A stretch of DNA of 12,406 bases from an uncultured Propionivibrio sp. Lineage in GTDB: Bacteria; Pseudomonadota; Gammaproteobacteria; Burkholderiales; Rhodocyclaceae. Below the pieces are notes generated by a model. The model did not search any database. It was given only the letters and a program-made list of their open reading frames with translations, and was not told the DNA's origin. The stretch lies in the NCBI GenBank assembly GCA_937923255.1, contig CALAIL010000072.1:1-12406 (forward strand). The letters run 5' to 3'. Positions 1 to 7,519 of this stretch are shown here, one piece after another. The position numbers were made by a program, and so were the translations under genes. Numbering within the stretch: the first letter of the stretch is position 1; each line of letters opens with the position of its first letter.

Positions 1-82
1 AGACAAGGCGGTAAGCCGCAGGCAGTACGAGCAGTACGGCAAGGCGAAGCCAACGAAGTATTTTGGCGAAGGAAGCCGCTAT
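1..82 (-). repeat. Dispersed intergenic repeat, left copy
   Basis: Positions 28-82 match the reverse complement of 12352-12406 at 50 of 55 bases with no gap. Read in the direction of transcription of the DUF192 gene, the element starts 7 nt after that gene's stop codon (90-92). Positions 1-27 extend it with a second half-unit and a small hairpin (GCGG/CCGC around 8-19). CAGTACG occurs twice (23-29 and 32-38). The element is cut by the window edge. From memory only, the layout resembles short repeats common in Neisseria intergenic DNA; this is unchecked. It could serve as a 3'-end or terminator element, or be a non-autonomous mobile repeat. Confidence 0.8.
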
Positions 83-89
83 ACAACGG

Positions 90-566
90 TCAGCGGGGGG
101 GCGGCGCCTTGCCGATGCCGCCGATACGTTGGCCTGCCCGGATGCCTTTGCTGGCGAACCAGCCTGAATTCATTTCCAGCGCAAAGTGTGCTGGTGCGCT
201 TGCGCAATGATTTTTTTCCGTTTGCGGTTGCATGTTCTCAATGTTGAGGATCTTGCCTTCTGCGTCGAGAAAGGCGACGGAAAGGGGAATCAGTGTATTG
301 CGCATCCACATGCAATGGCGGTCGGCGACGGGGAACACGAAAAGCATGCCGTGATTGACCGGCAGGTGCTTGCGCTGCATGAGTCCCTGCATACGGGTCG
401 GCTGGTCGGCGGCAATTTCCGCTTTAATGCGGTGGATGCCGGCGTTCAGCGCCAGGTAGGGCGCTGTCTGCTGTGCGCCCGCCAGCGGTGTGATCAACGC
501 GGTCAGCACGCCCAGACATATGCGGGAAAAAGTCATTGGCAAATGCGGGAATCTCGATAACAGCAT
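90..566 (-). CDS. DUF192 family exported protein
   Basis: This 158-residue protein belongs to the DUF192 (COG1430) family: small, usually secreted, single-domain proteins of unknown biochemical role. After a hydrophobic N-terminal stretch ending near ALA/GA at residues 27-31, it shows the family landmarks GLMQRKHLP (61-69), GMLFVFP (73-79) and CMWMRNTLIPLSVAFLD (85-101). The signal peptide points to the periplasm. The start is uncertain. ATG at 566 gives ten residues before a second Met (ATG at 536, MTFSRIC...), and that shorter form gives a more typical signal peptide. Neither start has a clear ribosome site. The gene stands alone; a dispersed repeat begins 7 nt past its stop. The family call is firm, the function unknown. 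Confidence 0.9.
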   Translation of the reverse strand: MLLSRFPHLPMTFSRICLGVLTALITPLAGAQQTAPYLALNAGIHRIKAEIAADQPTRMQGLMQRKHLPVNHGMLFVFPVADRHCMWMRNTLIPLSVAFLDAEGKILNIENMQPQTEKNHCASAPAHFALEMNSGWFASKGIRAGQRIGGIGKAPPPR

Positions 567-865
567 GGTGATCTCGTTTAGCGGAATATGAAGTAGAAAG
601 GTTCGGGATGAAACGCCCCAAATTTATGGCCGATGGACAGGGTTTGCGACCGGCATTTTATGCGATTGGCGCCGGTTGGGCATGAATGCCTGCCTTGATT
701 CTGCCGTGATGCGAAAGTGCCTCCGGCGCGGAAGGTCTCGGTTCATCGCGCCATGATAGCGGCCGGTAGGCTTAATTTTTTCGGACGGGTGTAATCTCGT
801 ATACAGCAGACACGCCGGCCAGGCTGGCCGCCGTAAAAATAAGCCAAGGAATCTCCGCAAAATGG
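567..865. other. Intergenic region with no gene seen
   Basis: This stretch separates the DUF192 gene (-) from the tRNA-Asp promoter (+). Short frames on both strands have no recognisable protein content. The one local structure noted is an inverted repeat, CGGCC/GGCCG, at 816-830. The DUF192 promoter should lie here on the minus strand, but no convincing -35/-10 pair was found. Confidence 0.5.
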
Positions 866-894
866 TTTACAGCCTGCCGGCAAACCGGTATAGT
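866..894 (+). promoter_or_regulatory. Sigma-70 promoter of tRNA-Asp
   Basis: A -35 box TTTACA (866-871) and a -10 box TATAGT (889-894) are separated by exactly 17 bp. The following bases (TCGCCCCC) form a GC-rich discriminator, as is usual for stable-RNA promoters under stringent control. The expected start is near 901, giving about 30 nt of 5' leader for RNase P to remove. Confidence 0.8.
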
Positions 895-930
895 TCGCCC
901 CCGCTGTGGTGTGGCAATGCCGCAGCGACT

Positions 931-1007
931 GGAGTGGTAGTTCAGTTGGTTAGAATACCGGCCTGTCACGCCGGGGGTCGCGGGTTCGAGTCCCGTCCAC
1001 TCCGCCA
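931..1007 (+). tRNA. tRNA-Asp (GTC)
   Basis: A 77-nt cloverleaf can be folded by eye. The acceptor stem is GGAGTGG (931-937) with CCACTCC, followed by discriminator G and an encoded CCA (1005-1007). The anticodon stem is CCGGC (958-962) with GCCGG (970-974), and the loop CTGTCAC places anticodon GTC at 965-967, decoding Asp. The T loop is TTCGAGT on a GCGGG/CCCGT stem. A strong promoter precedes it and an intrinsic terminator follows 10 nt later, so it is a monocistronic tRNA unit. Confidence 0.97.
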
Positions 1008-1017
1008 GTTCTAAAAA

Positions 1018-1043
1018 GGGCGCCGAAGTTTCGGCGCCCTTTT
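1018..1043 (+). terminator. Intrinsic terminator after tRNA-Asp
   Basis: A perfect inverted repeat pairs GGGCGCCGAA (1018-1027) with TTCGGCGCCC (1030-1039), followed by TTTT (1040-1043). An A-run (1013-1017) precedes it, so it could also act on the minus strand. It separates the tRNA transcript from glmM. Confidence 0.92.
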
Positions 1044-1172
1044 GCGTTTCCGGCGACTGGGTTTATTCGTGACGGCGCATGGGCGGCGACACGGCCATTT
1101 TGTCATACGCTTGCAGTACTATCCCGCTGTGCGGCTCGTGGCATGGGCTGGCGTCAGGCAAAGAGAGTAGCG

Positions 1173-2525
1173 ATGAGCAAAAAATATTTTGGAACCGATG
1201 GTGTGCGTGGGCGCGTGGGCCAATCACCGATTACCCCGGATTTTGTGATGCGCCTGGGGTACGCCGCCGGCAACGTTCTGCGTGAAAAGGCTCCCGACGG
1301 TGAGCGGCCGGCCGTATTGATCGGCAAGGATACGCGGGTTTCCGGCTATATGCTGGAGGCGGCGCTGGAAGCGGGTTTTTCGGCAGCAGGCGTCGATGTC
1401 TGCCTGGTCGGACCCATGCCGACGCCCGCCGTGGCGTATCTGACGCGGGCGCTGCGCCTGCAGGCCGGCGTCGTCATTTCCGCCTCGCACAATCCGTTCT
1501 ACGATAACGGCATCAAATTTTTCTCGGCGCACGGAACCAAGCTGGACGATGCGTTTGAAGCGCAGATTGAAGCGGGTATCGACGCGCCGATCGGCTGTGT
1601 ATCTTCGCCCGAGCTGGGACGCGCGCGCCGGATTGCCGATGCGGCAGGTCGTTATATTGAGTTCTGCAAAAGCACGTTCCCCAACGATTTTGATCTGCGC
1701 GGTCTGAAAATCGCCCTGGATTGCGCCAACGGCGCGGCGTATCACATCGCCCCGCATGTGTTTCATGAACTGGGCGCAGAGGTGACGTCCATCGGCGTTG
1801 AACCCAATGGCCTTAACATCAACCAGAATGTTGGCGCCACCTCGCTACAGGCGCTGCGTGATGCGGTCCTGGCGCAGCGTGCGCACTTCGGTCTGGCTTT
1901 CGACGGCGATGCGGATCGTTTGATGGTCGTAGGCGGCAATGGTCAGGTCTATGATGGCGATCAGATTCTGCTGGCGATCGTATGCAGCCGTCTGCGGCAT
2001 GGGCCGGTGACCGGCGTTGCCGGAACCCTGATGACCAATCTGGCTTTTGAACATGCGCTGGCTGAACGGGGCATTGCCTTTGCCCGCGCCCGGGTAGGCG
2101 ACCGTTATGTGATGGAAATGTTGAGCGAAAAGGGCTGGTTGTTTGGCGGTGAAAACTCCGGACATATTCTTTGCCTGGACCGACAGACGACGGGCGATGG
2201 TATCGTTTCGGCCCTGCAGCTGCTGACGGCGCTGCGCGAAGAAGGCGTCAGTATGGATGCCCTGCTTGGGCGCTTGCGCTTGTATCCGCAGGTGCTGATC
2301 AATGTGCCGCTGCGCTCCGGTTTCAGCTTGCACGATGAACCGCGTATTGCGGCGGCTCAGCGCGATGTCGAAACGACTCTGGCGGGAGGAGGGCGCGTAT
2401 TACTGCGTCCTTCCGGCACCGAACCGCTATTGCGCGTGATGGTTGAAGGTCGTGACGAAGGCAAGGTGCGCGCCGCGGCTGAGTTTCTGGCGGACGCTGT
2501 GCGCGAAGCGATGGGCGGAGCGTAA
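1173..2525 (+). CDS. glmM: Phosphoglucosamine mutase
   Basis: This cytoplasmic enzyme converts glucosamine-6-phosphate to glucosamine-1-phosphate, feeding UDP-GlcNAc for peptidoglycan and LPS. The 450-residue length fits the family (about 445). All four landmarks are intact: the phosphoserine loop SASHNP with Ser105, the Mg-binding DGDADR (244-249), the sugar-binding GGENSGH (325-331) and the phosphate-binding RPSGTEP (412-418). The frame is open from 1143, but ATG at 1173 gives the family N-terminus [14 protein letters not shown] and follows an AGAGAG element (1162-1167). In many proteobacteria glmM follows folP and ftsH; here it follows a terminated tRNA gene, so it needs its own promoter within 1044-1172. 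I could not place that promoter confidently. Confidence 0.97.
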   Translation: MSKKYFGTDGVRGRVGQSPITPDFVMRLGYAAGNVLREKAPDGERPAVLIGKDTRVSGYMLEAALEAGFSAAGVDVCLVGPMPTPAVAYLTRALRLQAGVVISASHNPFYDNGIKFFSAHGTKLDDAFEAQIEAGIDAPIGCVSSPELGRARRIADAAGRYIEFCKSTFPNDFDLRGLKIALDCANGAAYHIAPHVFHELGAEVTSIGVEPNGLNINQNVGATSLQALRDAVLAQRAHFGLAFDGDADRLMVVGGNGQVYDGDQILLAIVCSRLRHGPVTGVAGTLMTNLAFEHALAERGIAFARARVGDRYVMEMLSEKGWLFGGENSGHILCLDRQTTGDGIVSALQLLTALREEGVSMDALLGRLRLYPQVLINVPLRSGFSLHDEPRIAAAQRDVETTLAGGGRVLLRPSGTEPLLRVMVEGRDEGKVRAAAEFLADAVREAMGGA

Positions 2526-2670
2526 GGTTTTGGATGCCCGGTCTCTTGGCTTGTCGGGATGGCGGTAGCGGCGGTGACAGCAAAGAATAGTCTGCCATCT
2601 GACAAGGCAATGCGGCAGATAAAGGTCTCCCACGAGAGGACTCCTACGAGGAAAAACAGAATAGGGAATC

Positions 2671-4533
2671 ATGCTGAATTTTTTTGAGCGATGGACGCAG
2701 CCTTTTCCGGCTTCCAGCCCGGATCTTCCGCCCCGGTCGCTGTTTGCCTTTTGTCGTTACTATGCCCGCGGCTTCATCACGCCGGTCATTCTGGTCGGCA
2801 TTTGCAGCTTCCTGCTGGCGGCTATGGAAGTCTCACTGTTTGCCTTCATGGGCAAAATCGTGGACTGGCTCTCCGCCGCCAATCGTGAAACCTTTCTTTC
2901 CGATGAAAAATGGCGGCTGACTGCGATGGCCGTGGTGCTGTTGCTGCTGTTGCCGCTGGCGCATTTGCTGGCCTCATTGGTGCGCCATCAGTCGCTGATG
3001 GGTAATTTCCCGATGTCCGTGCGCTGGCGGATGCATAACTACCTGCTTGGCCAGAGCATGAGTTTTTATCAGGATGAATTTGCCGGCCGCATTTCGACGA
3101 AGGTGATGCAAACGGCGTTGGCCGTACGTGAGCTGGTGCTCAAGATCATGGATGTCATGGTCTATGTGGCGGTTTACTTCCTCTCCATGTTCGTGCTGCT
3201 GGGCAGCATTCACAAATATCTGCTGGCGCCGATCCTGGTCTGGTTTGTCGCCTATGCCTGCCTGCAATGGTATTTCATCCCGCGGCTCAAGCAGGTTTCG
3301 CAGGAGCAGGCGCACGCCCGCTCGACGATGACTGGCCGGATTACGGATGCCTATACCAACATCTCCACGGTCAAGCTCTTTGCGCACACCCGGCGCGAAT
3401 CACAGTACGCCCGTGATTCGATGGACGGATTCCTGCAAACGGTCTATCGCCAGTTCCGGCTGGTCACGTATCTGGATATCCTGATGGGTTGCATCAATTA
3501 CCTGCTGATTTTTTCGGTGACTGCGGCGGGACTGAGCTTGTGGATCGACGACCGGGTTGGCGCGGGCGCGGTCGCCGTGGCGGTGTCACTGGCTTTGCGG
3601 CTCAATGGTATGTCGCACTGGATTATGTGGGAAGTGAGCAGCCTGTTTGAGCAGGTCGGTACGGTCGCCGACGGTATGAATATGCTCGGATTGCCCCGTG
3701 CGGTGCAGGATGCGCCCGACGCCCGGCCGCTGACGGTCAGCGCCGGCGATATCCGCTTCGAGGATATGAGCTTCAGCTATCAACGCCGCGTGGCCGGAAA
3801 TGCCGAAGAGGGATCGCACTTGTCCGTCATCGAGCATCTGAATTTGCATATCCGGCCGGGCGAGAAAATCGGCCTGGTTGGGCGCAGCGGCGCGGGAAAA
3901 TCGACACTGGTCAATGCGTTGCTGCGTTTCTATGATGTGCAGTCCGGCCGCATCCTGATTGACGGGCAGGACATTGCCCATGTGACGCAGGATAGCCTGC
4001 GCCGCCATATCGCCATGGTGACGCAGGACACCTCTCTGCTCCACCGCTCGGTGCGTGAGAACATTCTCTACGGCAAACCCGGGGCGAGCGAGGCGGAGCT
4101 ATGGCGCGCCATCGAACAGGCCGAGGCGGCGGAATTCATCGAAACGCTGGCCGACCCGCAGGGCAATCACGGACTCGATGCCCAGGTCGGCGAGCGTGGC
4201 GTCAAACTCTCCGGCGGGCAGCGCCAGCGCATCGCCATCGCCCGCGTGTTGCTGAAAGACGCTCCCATCCTGATTCTGGATGAGGCCACTTCGGCGCTGG
4301 ATAGCGAAGTCGAAGCGGCGATACAGGAAAGTCTGAATACCCTGATGCGCGGCAAGACGGTGATCGCCATTGCCCACCGATTATCGACGATTGCCCGGAT
4401 GGATCGGCTGGTTGTGCTGGATGCCGGGCAGATCGTCGAACAGGGCAGCCATGCGGAACTGCTGGCGAAAAATGGCATCTACGCCCGGCTCTGGTCGCGG
4501 CAAACAGGCGGGTATCTGGGGCAAGATGATTGA
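2671..4533 (+). CDS. MsbA-like ABC exporter, fused membrane and ATPase domains
   Basis: This 620-residue half-transporter should work as a homodimer in the inner membrane and export a lipid or hydrophobic compound. The membrane domain spans about residues 30-320, with hydrophobic segments near 37-60, 83-103, 162-180, 183-203 and 268-290. The ATPase domain follows: Walker A GRSGAGKST (404-412), Q-loop Gln452, signature LSGGQ (513-517), Walker B with D537-E538, SALD (541-544) and switch His569. All catalytic residues are present. Substrate cannot be told from sequence; the fold is shared by lipid A flippases and multidrug exporters. The gap to glmM is 145 bp, so cotranscription is possible. No strong ribosome site precedes ATG 2671; AGGGA lies very close and GAGG rather far. 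Confidence 0.93.
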   Translation: MLNFFERWTQPFPASSPDLPPRSLFAFCRYYARGFITPVILVGICSFLLAAMEVSLFAFMGKIVDWLSAANRETFLSDEKWRLTAMAVVLLLLLPLAHLLASLVRHQSLMGNFPMSVRWRMHNYLLGQSMSFYQDEFAGRISTKVMQTALAVRELVLKIMDVMVYVAVYFLSMFVLLGSIHKYLLAPILVWFVAYACLQWYFIPRLKQVSQEQAHARSTMTGRITDAYTNISTVKLFAHTRRESQYARDSMDGFLQTVYRQFRLVTYLDILMGCINYLLIFSVTAAGLSLWIDDRVGAGAVAVAVSLALRLNGMSHWIMWEVSSLFEQVGTVADGMNMLGLPRAVQDAPDARPLTVSAGDIRFEDMSFSYQRRVAGNAEEGSHLSVIEHLNLHIRPGEKIGLVGRSGAGKSTLVNALLRFYDVQSGRILIDGQDIAHVTQDSLRRHIAMVTQDTSLLHRSVRENILYGKPGASEAELWRAIEQAEAAEFIETLADPQGNHGLDAQVGERGVKLSGGQRQRIAIARVLLKDAPILILDEATSALDSEVEAAIQESLNTLMRGKTVIAIAHRLSTIARMDRLVVLDAGQIVEQGSHAELLAKNGIYARLWSRQTGGYLGQDD

Positions 4534-4567
4534 CCTGCCCGGCGTGTTCCGGAAAAGTGGCTGCCCT

Positions 4568-4728
4568 GAAGTCCTTGTATTTTGGACGTCTCAGAGGATG
4601 TGCTCTGAAGCCCTTATAAACAGGGCCTCTCCGGGCAGGCGCCCGGAAGCCCTTTATTTATAAGGCTTCCAGCGGTGCCTGTCCGGAAACGCCCTATCCA
4701 CGCGGACTTCAGAGGCAGTGCCTGTCCG
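4568..4728. repeat. Tandem array of four hairpin units, 39-43 bp each
   Basis: Four contiguous imperfect units begin with GAAGYCC or GAAACGCCC: 4568-4606, 4607-4645, 4646-4685 and 4686-4728. Most contain two dyads. Clear stems are TCAGAG/CTCTGA (4591-4596 with 4603-4608), TCCGGGC/GCCCGGA (4630-4636 with 4641-4647) and GGAAGCC/GGCTTCC (4645-4651 with 4664-4670). An AGGCA/TGCCT dyad lies at 4713-4723. Units differ in sequence but keep pairing. The array fills the space between the exporter (+) and the SOD gene (-). The last unit has a relative at 7561-7597. It may stabilise 3' ends or block read-through. Confidence 0.72.
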
Positions 4729-4733
4729 CACGC

Positions 4734-4778
4734 CCAAAAACAAGCCCCTCGTCAGACGGTAAGGTTTCGGAGAGGGGC
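4734..4778 (-). terminator. Intrinsic terminator of the SOD gene
   Basis: On the minus strand GCCCCTC (4778-4772) pairs with GAGGGGC (4750-4744), followed by TTGTTTTTGG (4743-4734). It lies about 85 nt past the SOD stop. A second hairpin without a T-run, GCGCAG/CTGCGC (4830-4835 with 4843-4848), sits between it and the stop. Confidence 0.8.
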
Positions 4779-4863
4779 GAAAAATACTGCGGATGGCCGC
4801 AAACAACAGGTAGAAAATGCGCGAAGCCAGCGCAGTTATCGACTGCGCCGTTAATGCAGGCGC

Positions 4864-5472
4864 TTATGCTTTGCCGTACAGCTCGGCAACATAATGCCAG
4901 TTGACGACTTGCCACCAGGCTTCCAGATAATCGGCGCGCTTATTCTGATAACGCAGATAATAGGCATGCTCCCAAACGTCGCAGGCGAGAATGGGCGTGC
5001 CTTTCACGGCGGCAATATCCATCAGCGGATTATCCTGATTGGGCGTGCTGGTGATCGCCAGTTTGCCATCCTGACCGACGATCAGCCAGGCCCAGCCCGA
5101 ACCGAACTGCTTGAGGCCGGCATCCTTGAACTGTGCCTTGAAATTATCGAAGCTGCCGAATACGGCGTCGATGCCCTGCGCCAGCTTGCCGGTGGGCGTG
5201 CCGCCGCCGTTGGGGGACATGACGTTCCAGTAGAGCGTGTGGTTATAGAAACCGCCGCCATTGTTGCGTACTGCCGGCGTATAGCGGCTGATGCCGGCCA
5301 GAATGGCCTCCAGGCTTTCATCCGCAGCAGGCGAATCCTTGACGGCGGCAAGGAAGTTGTCGAAATAAGCCTTGTGGTGACGGCTGTAGTGGATTTCCAT
5401 CGTGGTTTTATCAATGGCTGGTTCCAGCGCGTCGTAGGCATAGGGGAGGGCGGGGAAGGTAAAGTTCGTCAT
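4864..5472 (-). CDS. Superoxide dismutase, Fe/Mn family, Mn-like outer sphere
   Basis: This enzyme dismutates superoxide to oxygen and hydrogen peroxide. The 202 residues cover the whole family fold with no signal peptide, so it is cytoplasmic. Metal ligands are His28, His78, Asp165 (in DVWEHAYY) and His169. The active-site gateway is intact (HYSRHHKAYF, 28-37). RNNGGGFYNH around 69-78 and Gln146 in NQDNPLM follow the Mn-type pattern, in which the outer-sphere Gln comes from the C-terminal domain; Fe-type enzymes carry it in the first half. It may be Mn-specific or cambialistic, so I do not choose sodA or sodB. AAGGAG (5484-5479) lies 6 nt before the ATG. The gene is monocistronic with its own terminator. 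Confidence 0.96.
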   Translation of the reverse strand: MTNFTFPALPYAYDALEPAIDKTTMEIHYSRHHKAYFDNFLAAVKDSPAADESLEAILAGISRYTPAVRNNGGGFYNHTLYWNVMSPNGGGTPTGKLAQGIDAVFGSFDNFKAQFKDAGLKQFGSGWAWLIVGQDGKLAITSTPNQDNPLMDIAAVKGTPILACDVWEHAYYLRYQNKRADYLEAWWQVVNWHYVAELYGKA

Positions 5473-5682
5473 CAGAGGCTCCTTGGTTGTTCAGGGGCAT
5501 TGACCATCGTTCCCGTATTGAGTTCCCGGCAGGTAAGGGCGCAGCGTAAATCTGAAAATTTATGGTCAGGCCGCCGCGATCGCGTGGAAGAAAACCGCAT
5601 TCAGCCGTTGGCGGTTATTTTACTGACGCACTTTTACCCCAATCACTTCTACCTCAATTTCTCCTGCGCATTTAAGCGAGGG

Positions 5683-5713
5683 AAAAAGCGATTCCGCCGG
5701 GCGGCGAGTTCGC
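5683..5713 (-). terminator. Candidate terminator of the transglutaminase-like gene
   Basis: On the minus strand GCGA/TCGC and CGCC/GGCG form a stem with an internal loop and a GCCC loop (5713-5688), followed directly by TTTTT (5687-5683). It lies 125 nt past the stop at 5839. The internal mismatches make it weaker than the others in this window. Confidence 0.5.
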
Positions 5714-5770
5714 CCGTGCGCTTTCCTGCTTCCCTGTTTCTGCCTTGAAGGAGCCGGCCTTTGCTAGCGC

Positions 5771-5800
5771 GTGGTCGTACGTGGTCGCACGCGGTCACAC
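5771..5800. repeat. Three 10-bp tandem units
   Basis: GTGGTCGTAC, GTGGTCGCAC and GCGGTCACAC follow each other without a gap. The first two differ at one base; the third diverges further. The repeat lies 39-68 nt past the stop of the transglutaminase-like gene. Confidence 0.6.
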
Positions 5801-5838
5801 ACGCCGATCGGTGCTTGCCGGTTTATGGAAGATCGAAT

Positions 5839-7113
5839 TTACAGATGGTTGGCAGTGGCGCGATACGTCATACGGTTGGTGTTGCGTCCGTCGAAGCGGC
5901 CGCCGGCAGTTTCGGCAACAGGGTAGATCAGGCTTGGCAGCGCCTTACCAGAAGCCCCTTGCAGGATGACATCCTGCGCCGTATTGAAACCGATCCAGTT
6001 CATCTCCCAAAAGCCAAACAGCAATTTTTTGAAAACATTTACTTTCGGGTCGGTGTTGGATAACGGTTCCTCACGCATGGCTTCGCATACGGCGGCAGGG
6101 TCGACGCCGATCCAGCTATAACCGGGAATGTAAAACTCGGCGCGGCAATGCTGCGCGCTTCTCAGTTCGCCCGTTGCGCCGAGGCTGTTGAAGAGCCGCG
6201 AACGCCCGGTACGCAGGCCGTAGACCGGGCGCGCCGGAATGCCGACGGAGCGGCAAAGCGCAACGAAGAGCAGCGCGATATCGGCGCTGCGCCCGACAAA
6301 ACGCCCGTTACCCAATAGCTGACTGATCTCGGCTTCGCCCATACCCTGACCGTTGGTGTCGAAACTGGCGTTTTCGATCACCCAGTCGTACAGGGCCTTC
6401 CCCATTGCCAATGGGTCTTTGATGCGGCCAATCGCACGCTCCGCCGTCTGATGCACGATGCCGTCGACTGGCGCGAGCTGGGTGGGATGCAGGTTGCGGC
6501 GCAGAACTTCCGCCTGCTCGGCAATGACGCCGCGGCGGGTGATGTCGAACTGACGGTTTTGCGTAGCAATCTGGGTAATGAATTGCAGTTTGGGCGTGTC
6601 GATAGATTCCGGCCATTCGGCGAAGAAGATTTCCATGTCAGCGACCGGATCGCGGTAAATGCCCGCCTTGCTGAAATTACCCTGCCAGGTGTGGCCGATC
6701 GTGCGCTGCCAGTCCGTATCCTTGTACTGCGCCAGCGGTAGCCACAGGCGGGCGCGCCCCTGGTTGGACTGCAGGCCAACATCGGTTTGCAACTCAACGG
6801 TGTGCCAGTCGGTTGGTTTTTCCTGCGGCAGTTTGACGACGTTGCGATGCTCGATGGGCGTGTTGGCGGCAGAGGTATCCTCGGGCGCGGCGTTGGCCGC
6901 TGATGGCCTGGATGAGGCCGCCGTTCGTGCGGAAACGCGGCGGCGTGTTCTGGATTTTCCTGCTTTTCCCGCCTTGCCGGTCGATTTGCCCTTGCGCTGA
7001 CTGGATGCGGCCTTGGCTTTGGTGGCTGCACTTTTCTTCTTTGCGCCCAGCACGGGCGTCGATGCGAGAAAAGTCAAAATGGCGGAAGCAGTGAGGAAGT
7101 TTCGTCGTTTCAA
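5839..7113 (-). CDS. Tat-exported transglutaminase-fold protein, Cys-to-Ser
   Basis: This 424-residue protein has a twin-arginine signal (KRRNFLTAS, then a hydrophobic core to about residue 23). A Lys/Arg/Ala-rich linker follows (about 25-65), then a transglutaminase-like domain (about 105-345) and a C-terminal tail. The core region GRSADIALLFVALCRSVGIPAR (274-295) aligns with the usual GKCADxNALFVGL pattern, but the nucleophile position is Ser276 (codon AGC). The expected His322 (QHCRAEFY) and Asp338 (VDPA) are present. Members often act as cysteine proteases or amidases; this one may be inactive or use Ser. The start is TTG (7113-7111), supported by GGAG 6 nt upstream and the Tat motif right after it. 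Substrate is unknown. Confidence 0.85.
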   Translation of the reverse strand: MKRRNFLTASAILTFLASTPVLGAKKKSAATKAKAASSQRKGKSTGKAGKAGKSRTRRRVSARTAASSRPSAANAAPEDTSAANTPIEHRNVVKLPQEKPTDWHTVELQTDVGLQSNQGRARLWLPLAQYKDTDWQRTIGHTWQGNFSKAGIYRDPVADMEIFFAEWPESIDTPKLQFITQIATQNRQFDITRRGVIAEQAEVLRRNLHPTQLAPVDGIVHQTAERAIGRIKDPLAMGKALYDWVIENASFDTNGQGMGEAEISQLLGNGRFVGRSADIALLFVALCRSVGIPARPVYGLRTGRSRLFNSLGATGELRSAQHCRAEFYIPGYSWIGVDPAAVCEAMREEPLSNTDPKVNVFKKLLFGFWEMNWIGFNTAQDVILQGASGKALPSLIYPVAETAGGRFDGRNTNRMTYRATANHL

Positions 7114-7119
7114 TCGATT

Positions 7120-7124
7120 CTCCT
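7120..7124 (-). promoter_or_regulatory. Ribosome binding site fixing a TTG start
   Basis: AGGAG on the minus strand lies 6 nt before TTG at 7113, with a second GGAGG just upstream (7131-7127 region). No in-frame ATG offers the Tat motif with a comparable site, so this decides the unusual start codon. Confidence 0.75.
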
Positions 7125-7135
7125 ATCCTCCGATC

Positions 7136-7170
7136 AAAAAACAAAGCCGTGTCTAATAAGGCGCACGGCT
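7136..7170 (-). terminator. Terminator-like hairpin in the leader (possible attenuator)
   Basis: On the minus strand AGCCGTG (7170-7164) pairs with CACGGCT (7151-7145) around a 12-nt loop, then TTGTTTTTTG follows. It lies between a TATAAT box (7192-7187) and the ribosome site of the Tat-exported protein gene. Most transcripts from that box would therefore end after about 45 nt unless read-through occurs. It could also end a transcript that starts further upstream. Confidence 0.65.
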
Positions 7171-7186
7171 CTACGAAGTCGCGGCG

Positions 7187-7192
7187 ATTATA
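7187..7192 (-). promoter_or_regulatory. Consensus -10 box for the transglutaminase-like gene
   Basis: TATAAT on the minus strand, with a start expected near 7180, would give a leader of about 66 nt. No TTGACA-like -35 sits at 16-18 bp, so the promoter may need an activator or be fortuitous. Confidence 0.5.
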
Positions 7193-7519
7193 GCGTGAAA
7201 TCGGGCGAAGAGCGGCTGGCCGCCGAGCAAAGTCGATCGTGGAAAATCCCTGCAAATGGCGGAGTGTATGCCGCGGCGTGCAGGGCGCGCAAAAGGCATG
7301 CATAGGCTGCGTGCGGAAGGATTGAAAGAGAAAAAAGGGAGAAAGACCGGGGTGCTAGGTCATTTCCCGCAGTGGTAGTGTTCGCAGCGGCGATTGGTTT
7401 TGCATGCTTCTGCGCGGCTGTCCTCTGCTTTTGTCTCCTGTTGCCAATTGTTCTTCAGTCTGTGATAGCACTGCAAAAGCCTTTCTATGTCGCCAAATTC
7501 GGACCTTTGCCAGCAGGCC

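Larger units (their letters stand above)
5473..5838. other. Intergenic region between SOD and transglutaminase-like genes
   Basis: No gene is seen. The region holds the SOD ribosome site, presumably the SOD promoter (no clear -35/-10 pair found), a candidate terminator for the upstream minus-strand gene (5683-5713) and a 10-bp tandem repeat (5771-5800). A long plus-strand frame that crosses it runs antisense to SOD and has no recognisable protein features. Confidence 0.5.

Noticed and set aside
1079..1285. 68-codon frame before and into glmM
   Set aside because: It overlaps the 5' part of glmM in another frame with no family similarity.
4568..4728. CRISPR array
   Set aside because: Units are contiguous, divergent and lack unique spacers; no cas genes are near.
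5575..5584. CGCGATCGCG palindrome as a HIP1-type signal
   Set aside because: It is a single occurrence in GC-rich DNA, and no series of such sites was seen.
4894..5748. 284-codon plus-strand frame antisense to SOD
   Set aside because: It lies opposite a clear SOD gene, has no ribosome site or family features, and its codons mirror the real gene.
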